Below are positions 24,326 to 33,230 of a stretch of DNA of 64,000 nt, in pieces (the first letter of the stretch is position 1; each line of letters opens with the position of its first letter). The stretch lies in assembly GCA_012520645.1 (NCBI GenBank), contig JAAYNV010000066.1, positions 21,683-85,682 on the forward strand. The letters run 5' to 3'. A program made the translations under genes and the position numbers. The notes beneath the pieces were generated by a model. That model searched no databases. It saw only the letters and a list, made by a program, of their open reading frames with translations, and was not told the DNA's origin. Source of the stretch: Clostridiales bacterium. Lineage in GTDB: Bacteria > Bacillota > Clostridia > Lachnospirales > Lachnospiraceae.

Positions 24326-26797
24326 CTATTCTGATCCGGCAGTAGTTTCTGCCTGCTCTTTGACGGTAAAAGTTACCTTTCCGCTCTTCAAACCTGCTGT
24401 CACCTGATCTTTGCTCTTAACACGACCGGACAGGATTTCTTCCGCCAGCGCATCCTCGATAACGGTCTGAATCGCACGCTTTAACGGTCTGGCTCCCATC
24501 TTAAGCTCCGAATATTTCTCTACAATATATTCCTTTAATGCAGACGTAATGGTTAGCCGGATATCCATCTGCTCCAGACAACGCTTCGTAAGATTTTTAG
24601 AGAGCAACGTAATGATTTCCTTCATGTTTTCCTTATTCAGAGGATGGAATACCATAATCTCATCAATGCGGTTGATAAACTCCGGCTTGAACAGTCTCTT
24701 TACCTCTTCCATCACACCGGACTTCATCTTCTCATAACTCTTCTGCTCGCTCTCCTCTACCGCAAAGCCCAGATTTTTCGGATCCACGATTCGCTGCGCT
24801 CCCGCATTGGAGGTCATGATCATAATCGTATTCTTAAAGCTGACCTTACGCCCCTTGGAATCTGTGATATGACCATCATCCAATACCTGCAATAAGATAT
24901 TAAATACATCCGGATGGGCCTTCTCAATTTCATCAAATAATACGACTGAATATGGATTTCTTCTGACCTTCTCGCTGAGCTGTCCTCCCTCATCAAATCC
25001 CACATAGCCCGGAGGGGAACCGATCATCTTGGATACGGAATGAGGCTCCATATATTCTGACATATCTACACGGATCAGTGCATTCTCAGAGCCGAACATA
25101 GCTTCTGCAAGTGCCTTGCTCAATTCCGTCTTGCCGACTCCGGTCGGTCCTAAAAACAGGAAAGAACCAATCGGGCGGTTCGGATCCTGCAGTCCCACCC
25201 TGCCTCTTCGCATGGCACGTGCCACGGCAGAAACAGCCTCCTCCTGACCGATGACTCTCTGATGCAGAATATTTTCCAGCTTTAACAGACGCTCACTCTC
25301 TTTCTCCGCAAGCTTTTTCAGCGGTATTTTCGTCCAGACGGAAACCACCTCTGCAATATCATTTTCTCCAACAATAAGCTCCCGTTCTCTTAACTGCTTT
25401 TCGTGACGTTCAAGGGCACGGTTATATTTTTTGATCAGAGCATCCTGCTCCTTTTTGATCTCACCCGCCTGTCCGAAGGCTTCAAATTTAATACTCCGCT
25501 CAATCTGAATATCCATTTTCTGTATTTCTTCTTCCATCTGCCTGATCTTCTCTGGAACATGCATTCCTTTCAACCGGATGGCAGATGCCGCTTCATCAAT
25601 CAGATCGATTGCCTTATCCGGCAGATTCCTGTCATTGATATAGCGGTTCGAAAGCTTTACTGCCGCTGCGATCGCCTCTTTAGCGATGGTCACACCATGA
25701 TGTTCCTCGTATTTATGACAGATGCCCTTTAAGATAGCAACTGCCTCCTCTTCTCCCGGTTCTTCCACCGTAACCGGCTGGAATCGCCTCTCCAAAGCGG
25801 CATCCTTTTCGATATACTTACGGTATTCTGCAATGGTCGTTGCACCGATTAACTGAATTTCCCCACGGGCAAGAGACGGCTTCAAAATATTCGAAGCATC
25901 AATGGCGCCCTCTGCGCCTCCCGCTCCAATAATCGTATGGATTTCATCGAGAAACAGGATAATGTTGCCGTCCTCCTTCACCTCCCCGATCACCTTTTTA
26001 ATGCGCTCTTCAAATTCACCGCGGTATTTGCTTCCGGCTACCATACCGGACAGATCCAGTGTCACGACTCTCTTTTTCTTGACCGTATCCGGCACTTCCT
26101 CTGCCACGATACGGATTGCCAGACCTTCCGCAATCGCAGTCTTACCGACTCCCGGCTCACCGACCAGACAAGGATTGTTCTTTGTTCTCCTGCTCAGTAT
26201 CTGGATGACACGCCTGATTTCATCCTCTCTGCCAATCACCGGATCCAGCTGTCCGTTTCTTGCCAGTGCAGTCAGATCCCTGCTGTACTGGTCTAATGTC
26301 GGCGTATCACTTTTTTTCTTACTGCGGTTTTGTCTGGAAAGATCCTCTTTATACAGACCGCCGTCCTGTCCCATGGCAACCAGTGTATCCACATACAGCT
26401 TCTGCAGTTGGATTCCCATCGTATTTAACAGCCTGACCGCTACATTTTCCCCTTCCTTAATGATTGCCAGAAGAATATGCTCCGTACCGATCGCTTCTGC
26501 CTGAAAACGCTCTGCCTGTCTGGCACTTTCTTCTAAAATCTTTCTGGAACGTGGAGAATAACCATCCCGCTCCTTTAAAGCCAAAGGGTTTTCCGGCGCA
26601 ATCAAATCCCTTATCATCTCCATTACCTGGGATTCGTCCACACCATTGTCAAACATGACATTTGCCGCAACTCCGGTGCGTTCCCTTAAAAGCCCCAGCA
26701 AAATATGCTCTGTACCGATATAGTTCTGTCTGAATTCTTTTGCGGCAAGTTCTGCAAGCCGCAACGCATTCTCCGCCTTCTGCGTAAAATGTGGCAT
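24326..26797 (-). CDS. clpC: ATP-dependent Clp protease ATP-binding subunit ClpC
   Basis: The 823-aa AAA+ unfoldase has two N-terminal Clp_N repeats (about 1-145), AAA-1 (Walker A GEPGVGKTAIAEG), a coiled M domain (about 400-480), AAA-2 (GPTGVGKTELSKA, LFDEIEKAHPDVFN) and a D2-small domain. It feeds substrates to ClpP for degradation. The M domain and lengths indicate ClpC over ClpA or ClpB. The ATG overlaps the stop of a YtrA-type GntR gene (TAATG); the usual Firmicutes partners CtsR, McsA and McsB are absent. Confidence 0.95.
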   Translation of the reverse strand: MPHFTQKAENALRLAELAAKEFRQNYIGTEHILLGLLRERTGVAANVMFDNGVDESQVMEMIRDLIAPENPLALKERDGYSPRSRKILEESARQAERFQAEAIGTEHILLAIIKEGENVAVRLLNTMGIQLQKLYVDTLVAMGQDGGLYKEDLSRQNRSKKKSDTPTLDQYSRDLTALARNGQLDPVIGREDEIRRVIQILSRRTKNNPCLVGEPGVGKTAIAEGLAIRIVAEEVPDTVKKKRVVTLDLSGMVAGSKYRGEFEERIKKVIGEVKEDGNIILFLDEIHTIIGAGGAEGAIDASNILKPSLARGEIQLIGATTIAEYRKYIEKDAALERRFQPVTVEEPGEEEAVAILKGICHKYEEHHGVTIAKEAIAAAVKLSNRYINDRNLPDKAIDLIDEAASAIRLKGMHVPEKIRQMEEEIQKMDIQIERSIKFEAFGQAGEIKKEQDALIKKYNRALERHEKQLRERELIVGENDIAEVVSVWTKIPLKKLAEKESERLLKLENILHQRVIGQEEAVSAVARAMRRGRVGLQDPNRPIGSFLFLGPTGVGKTELSKALAEAMFGSENALIRVDMSEYMEPHSVSKMIGSPPGYVGFDEGGQLSEKVRRNPYSVVLFDEIEKAHPDVFNILLQVLDDGHITDSKGRKVSFKNTIMIMTSNAGAQRIVDPKNLGFAVEESEQKSYEKMKSGVMEEVKRLFKPEFINRIDEIMVFHPLNKENMKEIITLLSKNLTKRCLEQMDIRLTITSALKEYIVEKYSELKMGARPLKRAIQTVIEDALAEEILSGRVKSKDQVTAGLKSGKVTFTVKEQAETTAGSE

Positions 26798-27177
26798 TAT
26801 TTTATACCTCCGTAGTCTTCATATATTTCGTCAATCAACGCATGTACCTCTTCTCTGGAGATATTCTTACAGCTTCCCTTTGCCAAAACAACCCGAAGTT
26901 CCTTTTCCATCTCCTGAAGTGCACAAAGCTTGTCAATGTCCACCGCAATCACCGCACCGCGCCGCCTGTCCACTTTAACAAACCCCTCCTGCTTAAGCAC
27001 AGTATATGCCTTGTTTACCGTATGCATATTGATTCCAATATCCTCTGCCAGCTGCCGGACAGACGGCAGCGTATCACCCTCTTTAAACTGTGAGGTGGCA
27101 ATCCCCAGTATGATCTGATTGTGAAGCTGCATATATAATGCTTCATCACTGTTAAAATCAATTTCAATGACCATCAT
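26797..27177 (-). CDS. GntR-family regulator, YtrA subfamily
   Basis: The 126-aa protein has an N-terminal winged HTH (LYMQLHNQIILGI, LPSVRQLAEDIGINMHTVNK) and a short C-terminal helical part without an effector domain, which defines the YtrA subfamily; these usually regulate ABC-transporter genes. The ATG at 27177 is chosen for AGGTG upstream. It is translationally coupled to clpC. Its promoter is covered by a TGTTATA-N7-TATAACA palindrome, the likely autoregulatory operator. Direct control of clpC by this regulator is inference. Confidence 0.87.
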   Translation of the reverse strand: MMVIEIDFNSDEALYMQLHNQIILGIATSQFKEGDTLPSVRQLAEDIGINMHTVNKAYTVLKQEGFVKVDRRRGAVIAVDIDKLCALQEMEKELRVVLAKGSCKNISREEVHALIDEIYEDYGGIK

Positions 27178-27200
27178 TGCAAGTATCACCTGCCTTCATT

Positions 27201-27239
27201 TGTTATACATATATTATAACAGGTAACAGAACATGTCAA
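27201..27239 (-). promoter_or_regulatory. gntR-clpC promoter with overlapping palindromic operator
   Basis: On the minus strand TTGACA (27234-27239) is followed by TATAAT/TAATAT (27211-27218) with a 15-17 bp spacer. The 21-bp palindrome 27201-27221 (TGTTATA, 7 bp, TATAACA) covers the -10 and start region, so a bound dimer would block polymerase. TGTTAC at 27223-27228 on the same strand resembles another half-site. Confidence 0.72.
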
Positions 27240-27262
27240 TTCATATAATATAAATACACAAA

Positions 27263-27292
27263 GCCTCCGCATCCTCTTTTGGATACGGAGAC
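27263..27292 (-). terminator. Probable terminator after the SH3-domain gene
   Basis: Arms GCCTCCGCATCC (27263-27274) and GGATACGGAGAC (27281-27292) form a 12-bp stem with two imperfect positions and a 6-nt loop. The minus-strand tail after it is only moderately T-rich (TTTGTGT), so efficiency is uncertain. Confidence 0.65.
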
Positions 27293-27325
27293 TTTTCATT
27301 TGTACGTTCCATGAATCAATCCGTT

Positions 27326-29074
27326 TTATAAATCGTCCTTACCATCCATATTCAGGAACTCGAATTCAAATTCATCATCCTCATCCTCTTCATAGTAAGC
27401 CGGCTGTGGCTGCGGCTTCACCGGTCTGGATGGTCTTGCCGGTCTTTCCTTCGGTTCTTCCTGCATGGCTCCTGCTGCCTGTACCGGACGCCTGCGCGGT
27501 CTTTCCTCTCTATTATCGGAAGCTGCCTGCGGCTGTCCTGGTATCACATCTCCTCTGGTTGCTGTTCCCTGTGGTCTGGCTGCCGGTCTCTGCACTGGCT
27601 GTCCGGCAGGTCTGCGGTTGCCCTGCGTTCTTGCCTCTGCTCCCGGTGCTGCCTGCGCCTGTCCGGCAGGTCTGCGCACTCTCTGTCCCTCCGGTGCGGC
27701 CGGTCTCTGCGCTGCATCTCCACGAGGCACTGACCCTTGTCTCGGTGCCGCCTCTCTGCGAGGCGCTGCCCCCTGTCTCGGCGCTGCGGGTCTCTGCCCT
27801 TCCGATACTCCATGCGCTGTATTTCCCTGCTGTCCGCCTCCCTGTACAGGTCTTCTGCGTACCGGACGGACCGGTTCCTCTTCTATTTCTTCTTCCTCAT
27901 CCTCGTATTCTTCTTCATGGGCATTCAGGAAATTACGCGGCTTCCATCTGCGGCTGTTCACACGACCTTCCTCATACGCTCCGATTTCTTCGTCATCCTC
28001 CCCGTAATATTCCTCTTCCTCATCTTCATACTCTTCATCCCACTGCAGATCACGCAGTTTTAATAACAGCATTGTCACGGTGACAATCAATGCAATGACC
28101 AACACGGCCAATACGGCAATGACAATCTTGGCAGTTGTTCCAAAGCCCTCGTCAGAAGCTGCGCTCTGTTCCTCGTCTCCACCTGCCAGATTATTGATCT
28201 TCGTACACTGCTTATTGGAAAGATCATAGAGATACCAGTATTTTCCCCCTTTCGTATCTGTTGCATACAAAAGGTAATAATTTCCGGACTCCCACTCAGC
28301 CAGTTTACTCTCATCAATTTCCATTTTGGAAAGATCTGCTTCCCCTGGAAGAATACGGCTGGAAACCACATTGGAAACCTCCGTGTAGCCATCCTGCACA
28401 GGAGTTTCACTTTCCGTGCCGTCCTCTGCTTCCGTTCCTTCTCCTTCTGCAGCTTCTGTCTCTGTCGCTTCAGTATTCTCATCCTTTGCAGGCGCTGCAG
28501 AAGCCTCGATCAGATCTGCACGTACAAAACCGGTCACATCACTTCCGTTGGAATTAAACGATACCTGATACCAGTTCTTTCCATCTGCTCCCGTTGTCTG
28601 TCCGAGAATCGTCACTACCGTTCCCTGTTTTGCACTTGCCGCTACTGCATCCGTTGTGGCTGGTCCCTTCCGTATATTGACGCTGGAACTGTTTACAGAA
28701 CCGGAGGATACATCTGCCGGCTGCACATCCGCCTGTGTCTGGGTAACCGTGGCATCGCTTCCTGCACTTCCCTCCACAGTTCCGTTTACTTTCACAAGAT
28801 CTGCACGGATATATCCTTTCGTATTGCCGTCCACGATCTGATACCATGTCTGACCATCCGCCCCTGTTGTCTTTCCTGTGATGGTGAGTTTATCATTCGA
28901 CTTGACACTTGCCACTGCCTCACTGGATGTATCTGCACTGCTTCTCACCTTTGCCGAGCCTGGAATGACTGTCCCTTCCGCATCCGCAAATGCCGTTATG
29001 GAACACGCTGCAAACAGCAAAAGTGCTGCTGCATATGCTGTCAGACGTGTCATCATCTTTTTTGTCTTTTTCAT
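27326..29074 (-). CDS. SH3-domain cell-surface membrane protein with acidic and Arg/Pro/Gln-rich cytosolic tail
   Basis: The 582-aa protein has a signal peptide (cut near AFADAEG), two bacterial SH3 domains (about 33-95 and 128-190, each with NVR/KVRSS and TTGADG.WYQ), a Glu/Thr-rich linker, a further exterior region, one membrane helix (about 312-336) and a long cytosolic tail: acidic clusters, then about 170 residues of low-complexity RRPAGQ/APRQG repeats, then an acidic end. SH3b domains commonly bind peptidoglycan. No enzyme domain is present. It follows the purine operon at the 3' side; a role in sensing or anchoring the envelope is a guess. Confidence 0.8.
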   Translation of the reverse strand: MKKTKKMMTRLTAYAAALLLFAACSITAFADAEGTVIPGSAKVRSSADTSSEAVASVKSNDKLTITGKTTGADGQTWYQIVDGNTKGYIRADLVKVNGTVEGSAGSDATVTQTQADVQPADVSSGSVNSSSVNIRKGPATTDAVAASAKQGTVVTILGQTTGADGKNWYQVSFNSNGSDVTGFVRADLIEASAAPAKDENTEATETEAAEGEGTEAEDGTESETPVQDGYTEVSNVVSSRILPGEADLSKMEIDESKLAEWESGNYYLLYATDTKGGKYWYLYDLSNKQCTKINNLAGGDEEQSAASDEGFGTTAKIVIAVLAVLVIALIVTVTMLLLKLRDLQWDEEYEDEEEEYYGEDDEEIGAYEEGRVNSRRWKPRNFLNAHEEEYEDEEEEIEEEPVRPVRRRPVQGGGQQGNTAHGVSEGQRPAAPRQGAAPRREAAPRQGSVPRGDAAQRPAAPEGQRVRRPAGQAQAAPGAEARTQGNRRPAGQPVQRPAARPQGTATRGDVIPGQPQAASDNREERPRRRPVQAAGAMQEEPKERPARPSRPVKPQPQPAYYEEDEDDEFEFEFLNMDGKDDL

Positions 29075-29128
29075 GTTTCTCCTCCGGTCTGCCTTTTGCA
29101 GACTTTTTGTTTCTACTTCTTCCTTTTT

Positions 29129-29596
29129 CTACCGCTCCCTGTGGAAACGCTTTTCACCCTCCTGGGCTTTGTTGTGCTGCCCAAAGCCCTGCATACTCTT
29201 ATGGTGATTTTTCTGTGCTTTCTGGGCTGCTTCCTGAATACGGACTTTCTTCGCACATTCTTCACAATATCTGCCGGATCGTATACTTTTCCTGCAAATT
29301 TCACACTGTATAAATACAGTCGAATCCTTTGCGATTTCAATACGTTCTTCCTTTAACATCTGACGGATCGTCTTACGCGGCACACCAGTATGAATTTCAA
29401 TATCCTGCATGGTTCGCTGGTTTGGATGTGTTTCAATGTAAGCCCGCACCTTTCCGTAATCATCATAATCCAGATTTGCACATTTCTCACACTGGTATTC
29501 GCCAACCCCCTTATAAATCATCCGTCCACCGCACACATTACATACAAGCGGACGGTTATAATCATCCAGGGAAATTCTCACATTCTGCTCTGCCAT
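29129..29596 (-). CDS. Zinc-ribbon/HTH protein of the YvyF (flagellar operon protein) type
   Basis: The 155-aa protein has a Cys4 zinc ribbon (CNVCGG...CEKC, about 19-40), a central helical segment with RTMQDIEIHTGVPRKTIRQM resembling an HTH, and a second C4 knuckle (CEICRK...CEEC, about 98-113), ending in a basic His/Gln-rich tail. This order matches YvyF, encoded near flgM in Bacillus, whose function is not settled. Here it starts 6 bp after purD, so it is probably part of the purine transcript. No other canonical flagellar gene is nearby. Confidence 0.75.
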   Translation of the reverse strand: MAEQNVRISLDDYNRPLVCNVCGGRMIYKGVGEYQCEKCANLDYDDYGKVRAYIETHPNQRTMQDIEIHTGVPRKTIRQMLKEERIEIAKDSTVFIQCEICRKSIRSGRYCEECAKKVRIQEAAQKAQKNHHKSMQGFGQHNKAQEGEKRFHRER

Positions 29597-29602
29597 TTTT
29601 CA

Positions 29603-30877
29603 TCAGTCCATTTCATCAATTGCTTTACCAATATCGTGTCTCATATATTTGTTTTCAAAGCTTACCCATTCCGTTGCTTCATAGGCCTTCTTTCTTGCCT
29701 CCACCAGATCCTTACCCGTTGCGGTAATACCGAGCACTCGCCCTCCGTTGGTCACGATATCCTCTCCGCTTTGCTTTGTTCCCGCATGGAAGCAGAAATA
29801 ATCCTTTTGATCTTCAAATGCGGAAAGTCCGGTGATTTTCTTACCCTTTTCATATTTTACCGGATAACCGTCGGATGCCAGAACGACACAGACTGCCGCA
29901 TTGTCCTCAAACTGAAGATCCACCTGATCCAGAGTCCCGTCAATACACGCCTGCATCACTTCCATAATATCATTTTTCATACGCGGAAGCACGACCTGCG
30001 CCTCCGGATCACCGAATCTTGCATTGTACTCCAGCACCTTCGGTCCCTTTTCCGTAAGCATCAGTCCAAAGAAAATAATTCCCTTAAATTCTCTTCCTTC
30101 TGCAGCCATGGCATCTACCGTTGCCTGATAGATATGCTCCTTACAGAACGCATCCACCTCCGGCGTATAGAACGGACTCGGAGAAAAGGTTCCCATGCCG
30201 CCGGTATTGAGTCCTTGATCACCATCCTGTGCACGCTTGTGATCCTGCGCAGAAGTCATCGGCTTGATCGTCTTTCCGTCAACAAAAGACAGAACAGAAA
30301 CCTCCCTGCCGGTCATAAATTCCTCAATAACCAGCTTATTTCCGGCATTGCCAAACTGCTTGTCAAGCATAATGGACTTTACACCCTCTTTTGCCTCTTC
30401 CAGTGTATTGCAGATCAGTACACCTTTTCCAAGTGCCAGTCCATCTGCCTTCAGTACGATCGGCATATCTGCAGTCTCCAGATACTTCAGTGCTTCCTCG
30501 GCGCTCTCAAAATTCTCATAAGCAGCCGTCGGAATATTGTATTTTTTCATCAGATCCTTGGAAAAAGCCTTGCTGCCTTCTAAAATGGCTGCATTTTTAC
30601 GCGGTCCGAATGCGGTAAGTCCTGCTGCTTCAAAGGCATCCACTGCACCTGCCACCAACGGGTCATCCGGTGCTACGATTGTAAAGTCTATCTCCTTTTC
30701 TCTGGCAAATGCCACCAGTCTGTCAAAATCCATCACACCGATGTCCACACATTCTGCCAGTTGTGCAATGCCGGCATTGCCCGGCGCACAATATATTTTT
30801 TCGACCTTGGGGCTCTTTGCCACACTGCTTGCAATAGCATGCTCCCGTCCGCCGCTTCCCACGATCAGTACTTTCAT
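29603..30877 (-). CDS. purD: Phosphoribosylamine-glycine ligase (GARS)
   Basis: The 424-aa ATP-grasp enzyme has the N-terminal MKVLIVGSGGREHAIA motif, the ATP-grasp region (VLKADGLALGKGVLI) and NARFGDPEAQVVLPR. It joins glycine to phosphoribosylamine, step two of purine synthesis. It is the last purine gene of the cluster purE-purM-purN-purD; purH, purF, purC and others are not in the window. Confidence 0.97.
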   Translation of the reverse strand: MKVLIVGSGGREHAIASSVAKSPKVEKIYCAPGNAGIAQLAECVDIGVMDFDRLVAFAREKEIDFTIVAPDDPLVAGAVDAFEAAGLTAFGPRKNAAILEGSKAFSKDLMKKYNIPTAAYENFESAEEALKYLETADMPIVLKADGLALGKGVLICNTLEEAKEGVKSIMLDKQFGNAGNKLVIEEFMTGREVSVLSFVDGKTIKPMTSAQDHKRAQDGDQGLNTGGMGTFSPSPFYTPEVDAFCKEHIYQATVDAMAAEGREFKGIIFFGLMLTEKGPKVLEYNARFGDPEAQVVLPRMKNDIMEVMQACIDGTLDQVDLQFEDNAAVCVVLASDGYPVKYEKGKKITGLSAFEDQKDYFCFHAGTKQSGEDIVTNGGRVLGITATGKDLVEARKKAYEATEWVSFENKYMRHDIGKAIDEMD

Positions 30878-30954
30878 GTTCCTGCTCCCTTCTCACTCTT
30901 TATCCAAACTTTTATCCGAATAAACTGTCCACTTCGGTTTCCGACAATGGCTGC

Positions 30955-31581
30955 CTAGCTTTCCATCACGGTCTTTCCGTCCACAACTTTGATTTTTCCG
31001 TTTGCGATCAGGTCAATCGCCTGTGGCAGAATCTTCCATTCCGCCTGCTCCATCACTCTCTGCTGCAGGGTCTTTGGTGTATCCTGTGGCTCTACCATAA
31101 CTGCCTTCTGCAAAAGGATCGGTCCTGTGTCGGTTCCTTCATCCACAAAGTGTACGGTAGCACCCGTCACCTTTACACCTCTTGCCAGTGCACCTTCATG
31201 TACCTTAAGTCCGTAATAGCCGGTTCCGCAGAAGGAGGGAATCAGTGACGGATGAATATTGATAATACGGTTTTTATAACGTTTTACCATCTCTGCCGGA
31301 ATATTTACTAAAAATCCCGCCAGCACAATCAGATCCGGTGCAATTTCATCTACCTTCTGTAAAAACGCCTGGTTGAACTGTGCCCTGTCTGCATAGTCCT
31401 TCGGAGAGATACAGATTCCCGGTACGCCATTCTCTTTTGCACGTGTCAGTGCGTAAGCGGATGCGTTGTTGGAAATTACGGCACAGACTTGCGTATTCGT
31501 AATTTCACCTGACTTTACCGCATCCAGAATCGCCTGCAGATTCGTACCGCCGCCGGATACGCATACGAGAATCCTTAACAT
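30955..31581 (-). CDS. purN: Phosphoribosylglycinamide formyltransferase (GART)
   Basis: The 208-aa length fits PurN. Signatures include [13 protein letters not shown], the catalytic asparagine and histidine in [13 protein letters not shown] and the aspartate in [13 protein letters not shown]. It transfers a formyl group from 10-formyltetrahydrofolate to GAR, step three of purine synthesis. The start overlaps the end of purM by 7 bases. Confidence 0.97.
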   Translation of the reverse strand: MLRILVCVSGGGTNLQAILDAVKSGEITNTQVCAVISNNASAYALTRAKENGVPGICISPKDYADRAQFNQAFLQKVDEIAPDLIVLAGFLVNIPAEMVKRYKNRIINIHPSLIPSFCGTGYYGLKVHEGALARGVKVTGATVHFVDEGTDTGPILLQKAVMVEPQDTPKTLQQRVMEQAEWKILPQAIDLIANGKIKVVDGKTVMES

Positions 31582-32600
31582 ACGGTCACTCCCTTTTCTC
31601 CGGCTTCCACTGCTCCAACCACATAAGGAGTCTCACCTGCTGCACGGATAGCTTCCATTGTCTTGTCCACATCTGCAGGATCCACTGCCAGAATCATACC
31701 AAGCCCCATATTGTAAGTATTATACATCATCTTCTCTTCCAGATTTCCCGTCTTCTGCAGCAGCTTAAAGATTGCCGGAATTTCATAGCTGTCCTTCTTA
31801 ACTACCGCACGAATTCCATCCGGAAGCATTCTCGGAATATTTTCATAAAAACCGCCGCCTGTAATATGGCTGCATGCTTTGATTGTAACGCCTGCATTCT
31901 TAACGGATTTTAATGCTTTTACATATATCTTGGTCGGTGCGATCAGCGCCTCTCCAAGTGTAGTGCCTAACTCGTCATAATATGTATCCAGACTCTCTTT
32001 TGTCATCTCAAATACCTTACGCACCAGAGAGAATCCGTTACTGTGTACACCGGAAGACGCCATACCGATCAGAACATCGCCGGCCTTTAAATCCTTTCCC
32101 GTAATCAGATCCTTTTCATCTACCACTCCGACTGCAAAACCTGCCAGATCATATTCATCCACCGGATAAAATCCCGGCATCTCCGCAGTCTCTCCACCAA
32201 TCAGCGCTGCCTCGGACTGCTTACAACCGTCTGCCACACCTTTTACAATCGTTGCGATCTTCTCCGGATAGTTCTTGCCGCATGCAATATAATCCAGGAA
32301 AAACAGCGGTTCACCGCCTGCACAGGCAATATCGTTCACACACATTGCCACACAGTCGATACCTACCGTATCATGCTTATCCATCAGAAAAGCCAGCTTT
32401 AATTTTGTACCAACTCCGTCCGTGCCGGATACCAAGGTCGGTTTTTCCATGCTTTTAAACTTCTCCATGGAAAATGCACCGGAAAAGCCGCCGAGTCCGC
32501 CTAATACCTCCGGTCTCATTGTTTCCTTCACATGCTTTTTCATAAGTTCCACTGACTTATATCCGGCTTCAATATCCACGCCTGCGTTCTTATAATCCAT
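31575..32600 (-). CDS. purM: Phosphoribosylformylglycinamidine cyclo-ligase (AIRS)
   Basis: The 341-aa enzyme has [13 protein letters not shown], the Gly-rich [12 protein letters not shown] and [11 protein letters not shown] motifs typical of AIR synthetase, which closes the imidazole ring with ATP (step five). A TTG five codons upstream also opens the frame, but the ATG at 32600 has GGAGG 7 nt upstream and starts the conserved sequence. Overlaps purN by 7 bases; follows purE by 25 bp. Confidence 0.97.
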   Translation of the reverse strand: MDYKNAGVDIEAGYKSVELMKKHVKETMRPEVLGGLGGFSGAFSMEKFKSMEKPTLVSGTDGVGTKLKLAFLMDKHDTVGIDCVAMCVNDIACAGGEPLFFLDYIACGKNYPEKIATIVKGVADGCKQSEAALIGGETAEMPGFYPVDEYDLAGFAVGVVDEKDLITGKDLKAGDVLIGMASSGVHSNGFSLVRKVFEMTKESLDTYYDELGTTLGEALIAPTKIYVKALKSVKNAGVTIKACSHITGGGFYENIPRMLPDGIRAVVKKDSYEIPAIFKLLQKTGNLEEKMMYNTYNMGLGMILAVDPADVDKTMEAIRAAGETPYVVGAVEAGEKGVTVC

Positions 32601-32625
32601 TTTTCTTTCCTCCAAAATCGTATTT

Positions 32626-33132
32626 TTATTTGCCGTAATTCTTATATCCTGTCTCCTGAAGCTTCGCGTCTTTTTTCTGTACGCTCTCCTTTAAAGTCTG
32701 ACTGTATGCTTTTAACTTCTCAAGCAGCGCTGCGTCCGAAGTCGCCAAAATCTTGGCTGCGAGCAGTCCTGCATTTGCACCTCCATTAATTGCTACGGTA
32801 GCTACCGGAATGCCGGACGGCATCTGTACGATGGAATACAGGGAATCTCTTCCTCCAAGAGACGTAGTATGCATCGGAATACCGATGACCGGAAGCGGAA
32901 AGATTGCCGCACACATACCCGGCAGATGTGCTGCCATACCGGCTCCTGCGATAATGACCTTAAAGCCCTTTTCCTCTGCTGTCTTTGCATATTCAAAAAA
33001 TACATCCGGCTCCCTGTGCGCTGAAATAATCTTCATCTCATAAGAAATGCCGAGTTCCTCCAAAATATCTGCAGCCTTCGCCATAACCGGCATATCAGAA
33101 TCGCTGCCCATTACAATACCTACCTGTGCCAT
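32626..33132 (-). CDS. purE: N5-carboxyaminoimidazole ribonucleotide mutase
   Basis: The 168-aa protein has [20 protein letters not shown] and [10 protein letters not shown]. It moves the carboxylate from N5-CAIR to CAIR (step six b). Length fits class I PurE. It is the first gene of the cluster, with RBS AAAGGAGA. A weak promoter (TTGCGC, 17 bp, TACACT) lies within the 98-bp region to the M29 gene; no guanine riboswitch or PurR box was recognised there. Confidence 0.95.
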   Translation of the reverse strand: MAQVGIVMGSDSDMPVMAKAADILEELGISYEMKIISAHREPDVFFEYAKTAEEKGFKVIIAGAGMAAHLPGMCAAIFPLPVIGIPMHTTSLGGRDSLYSIVQMPSGIPVATVAINGGANAGLLAAKILATSDAALLEKLKAYSQTLKESVQKKDAKLQETGYKNYGK

Positions 33133-33230
33133 TGTAGTTCTCCTTTCATGGAACGAAAAATCATATCTGTCTATAGTGTACTAAACTTTTATTTTGCGCG
33201 CAACACACGTTTCACAAAAATCATACTTTT

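Noticed and set aside
29390..30583. A 397-codon plus-strand ORF opposite purD
   Set aside because: It is antisense to an intact, highly conserved purD and zinc-ribbon gene and has no RBS or recognisable protein features; Lachnospiraceae codon bias creates such shadows.
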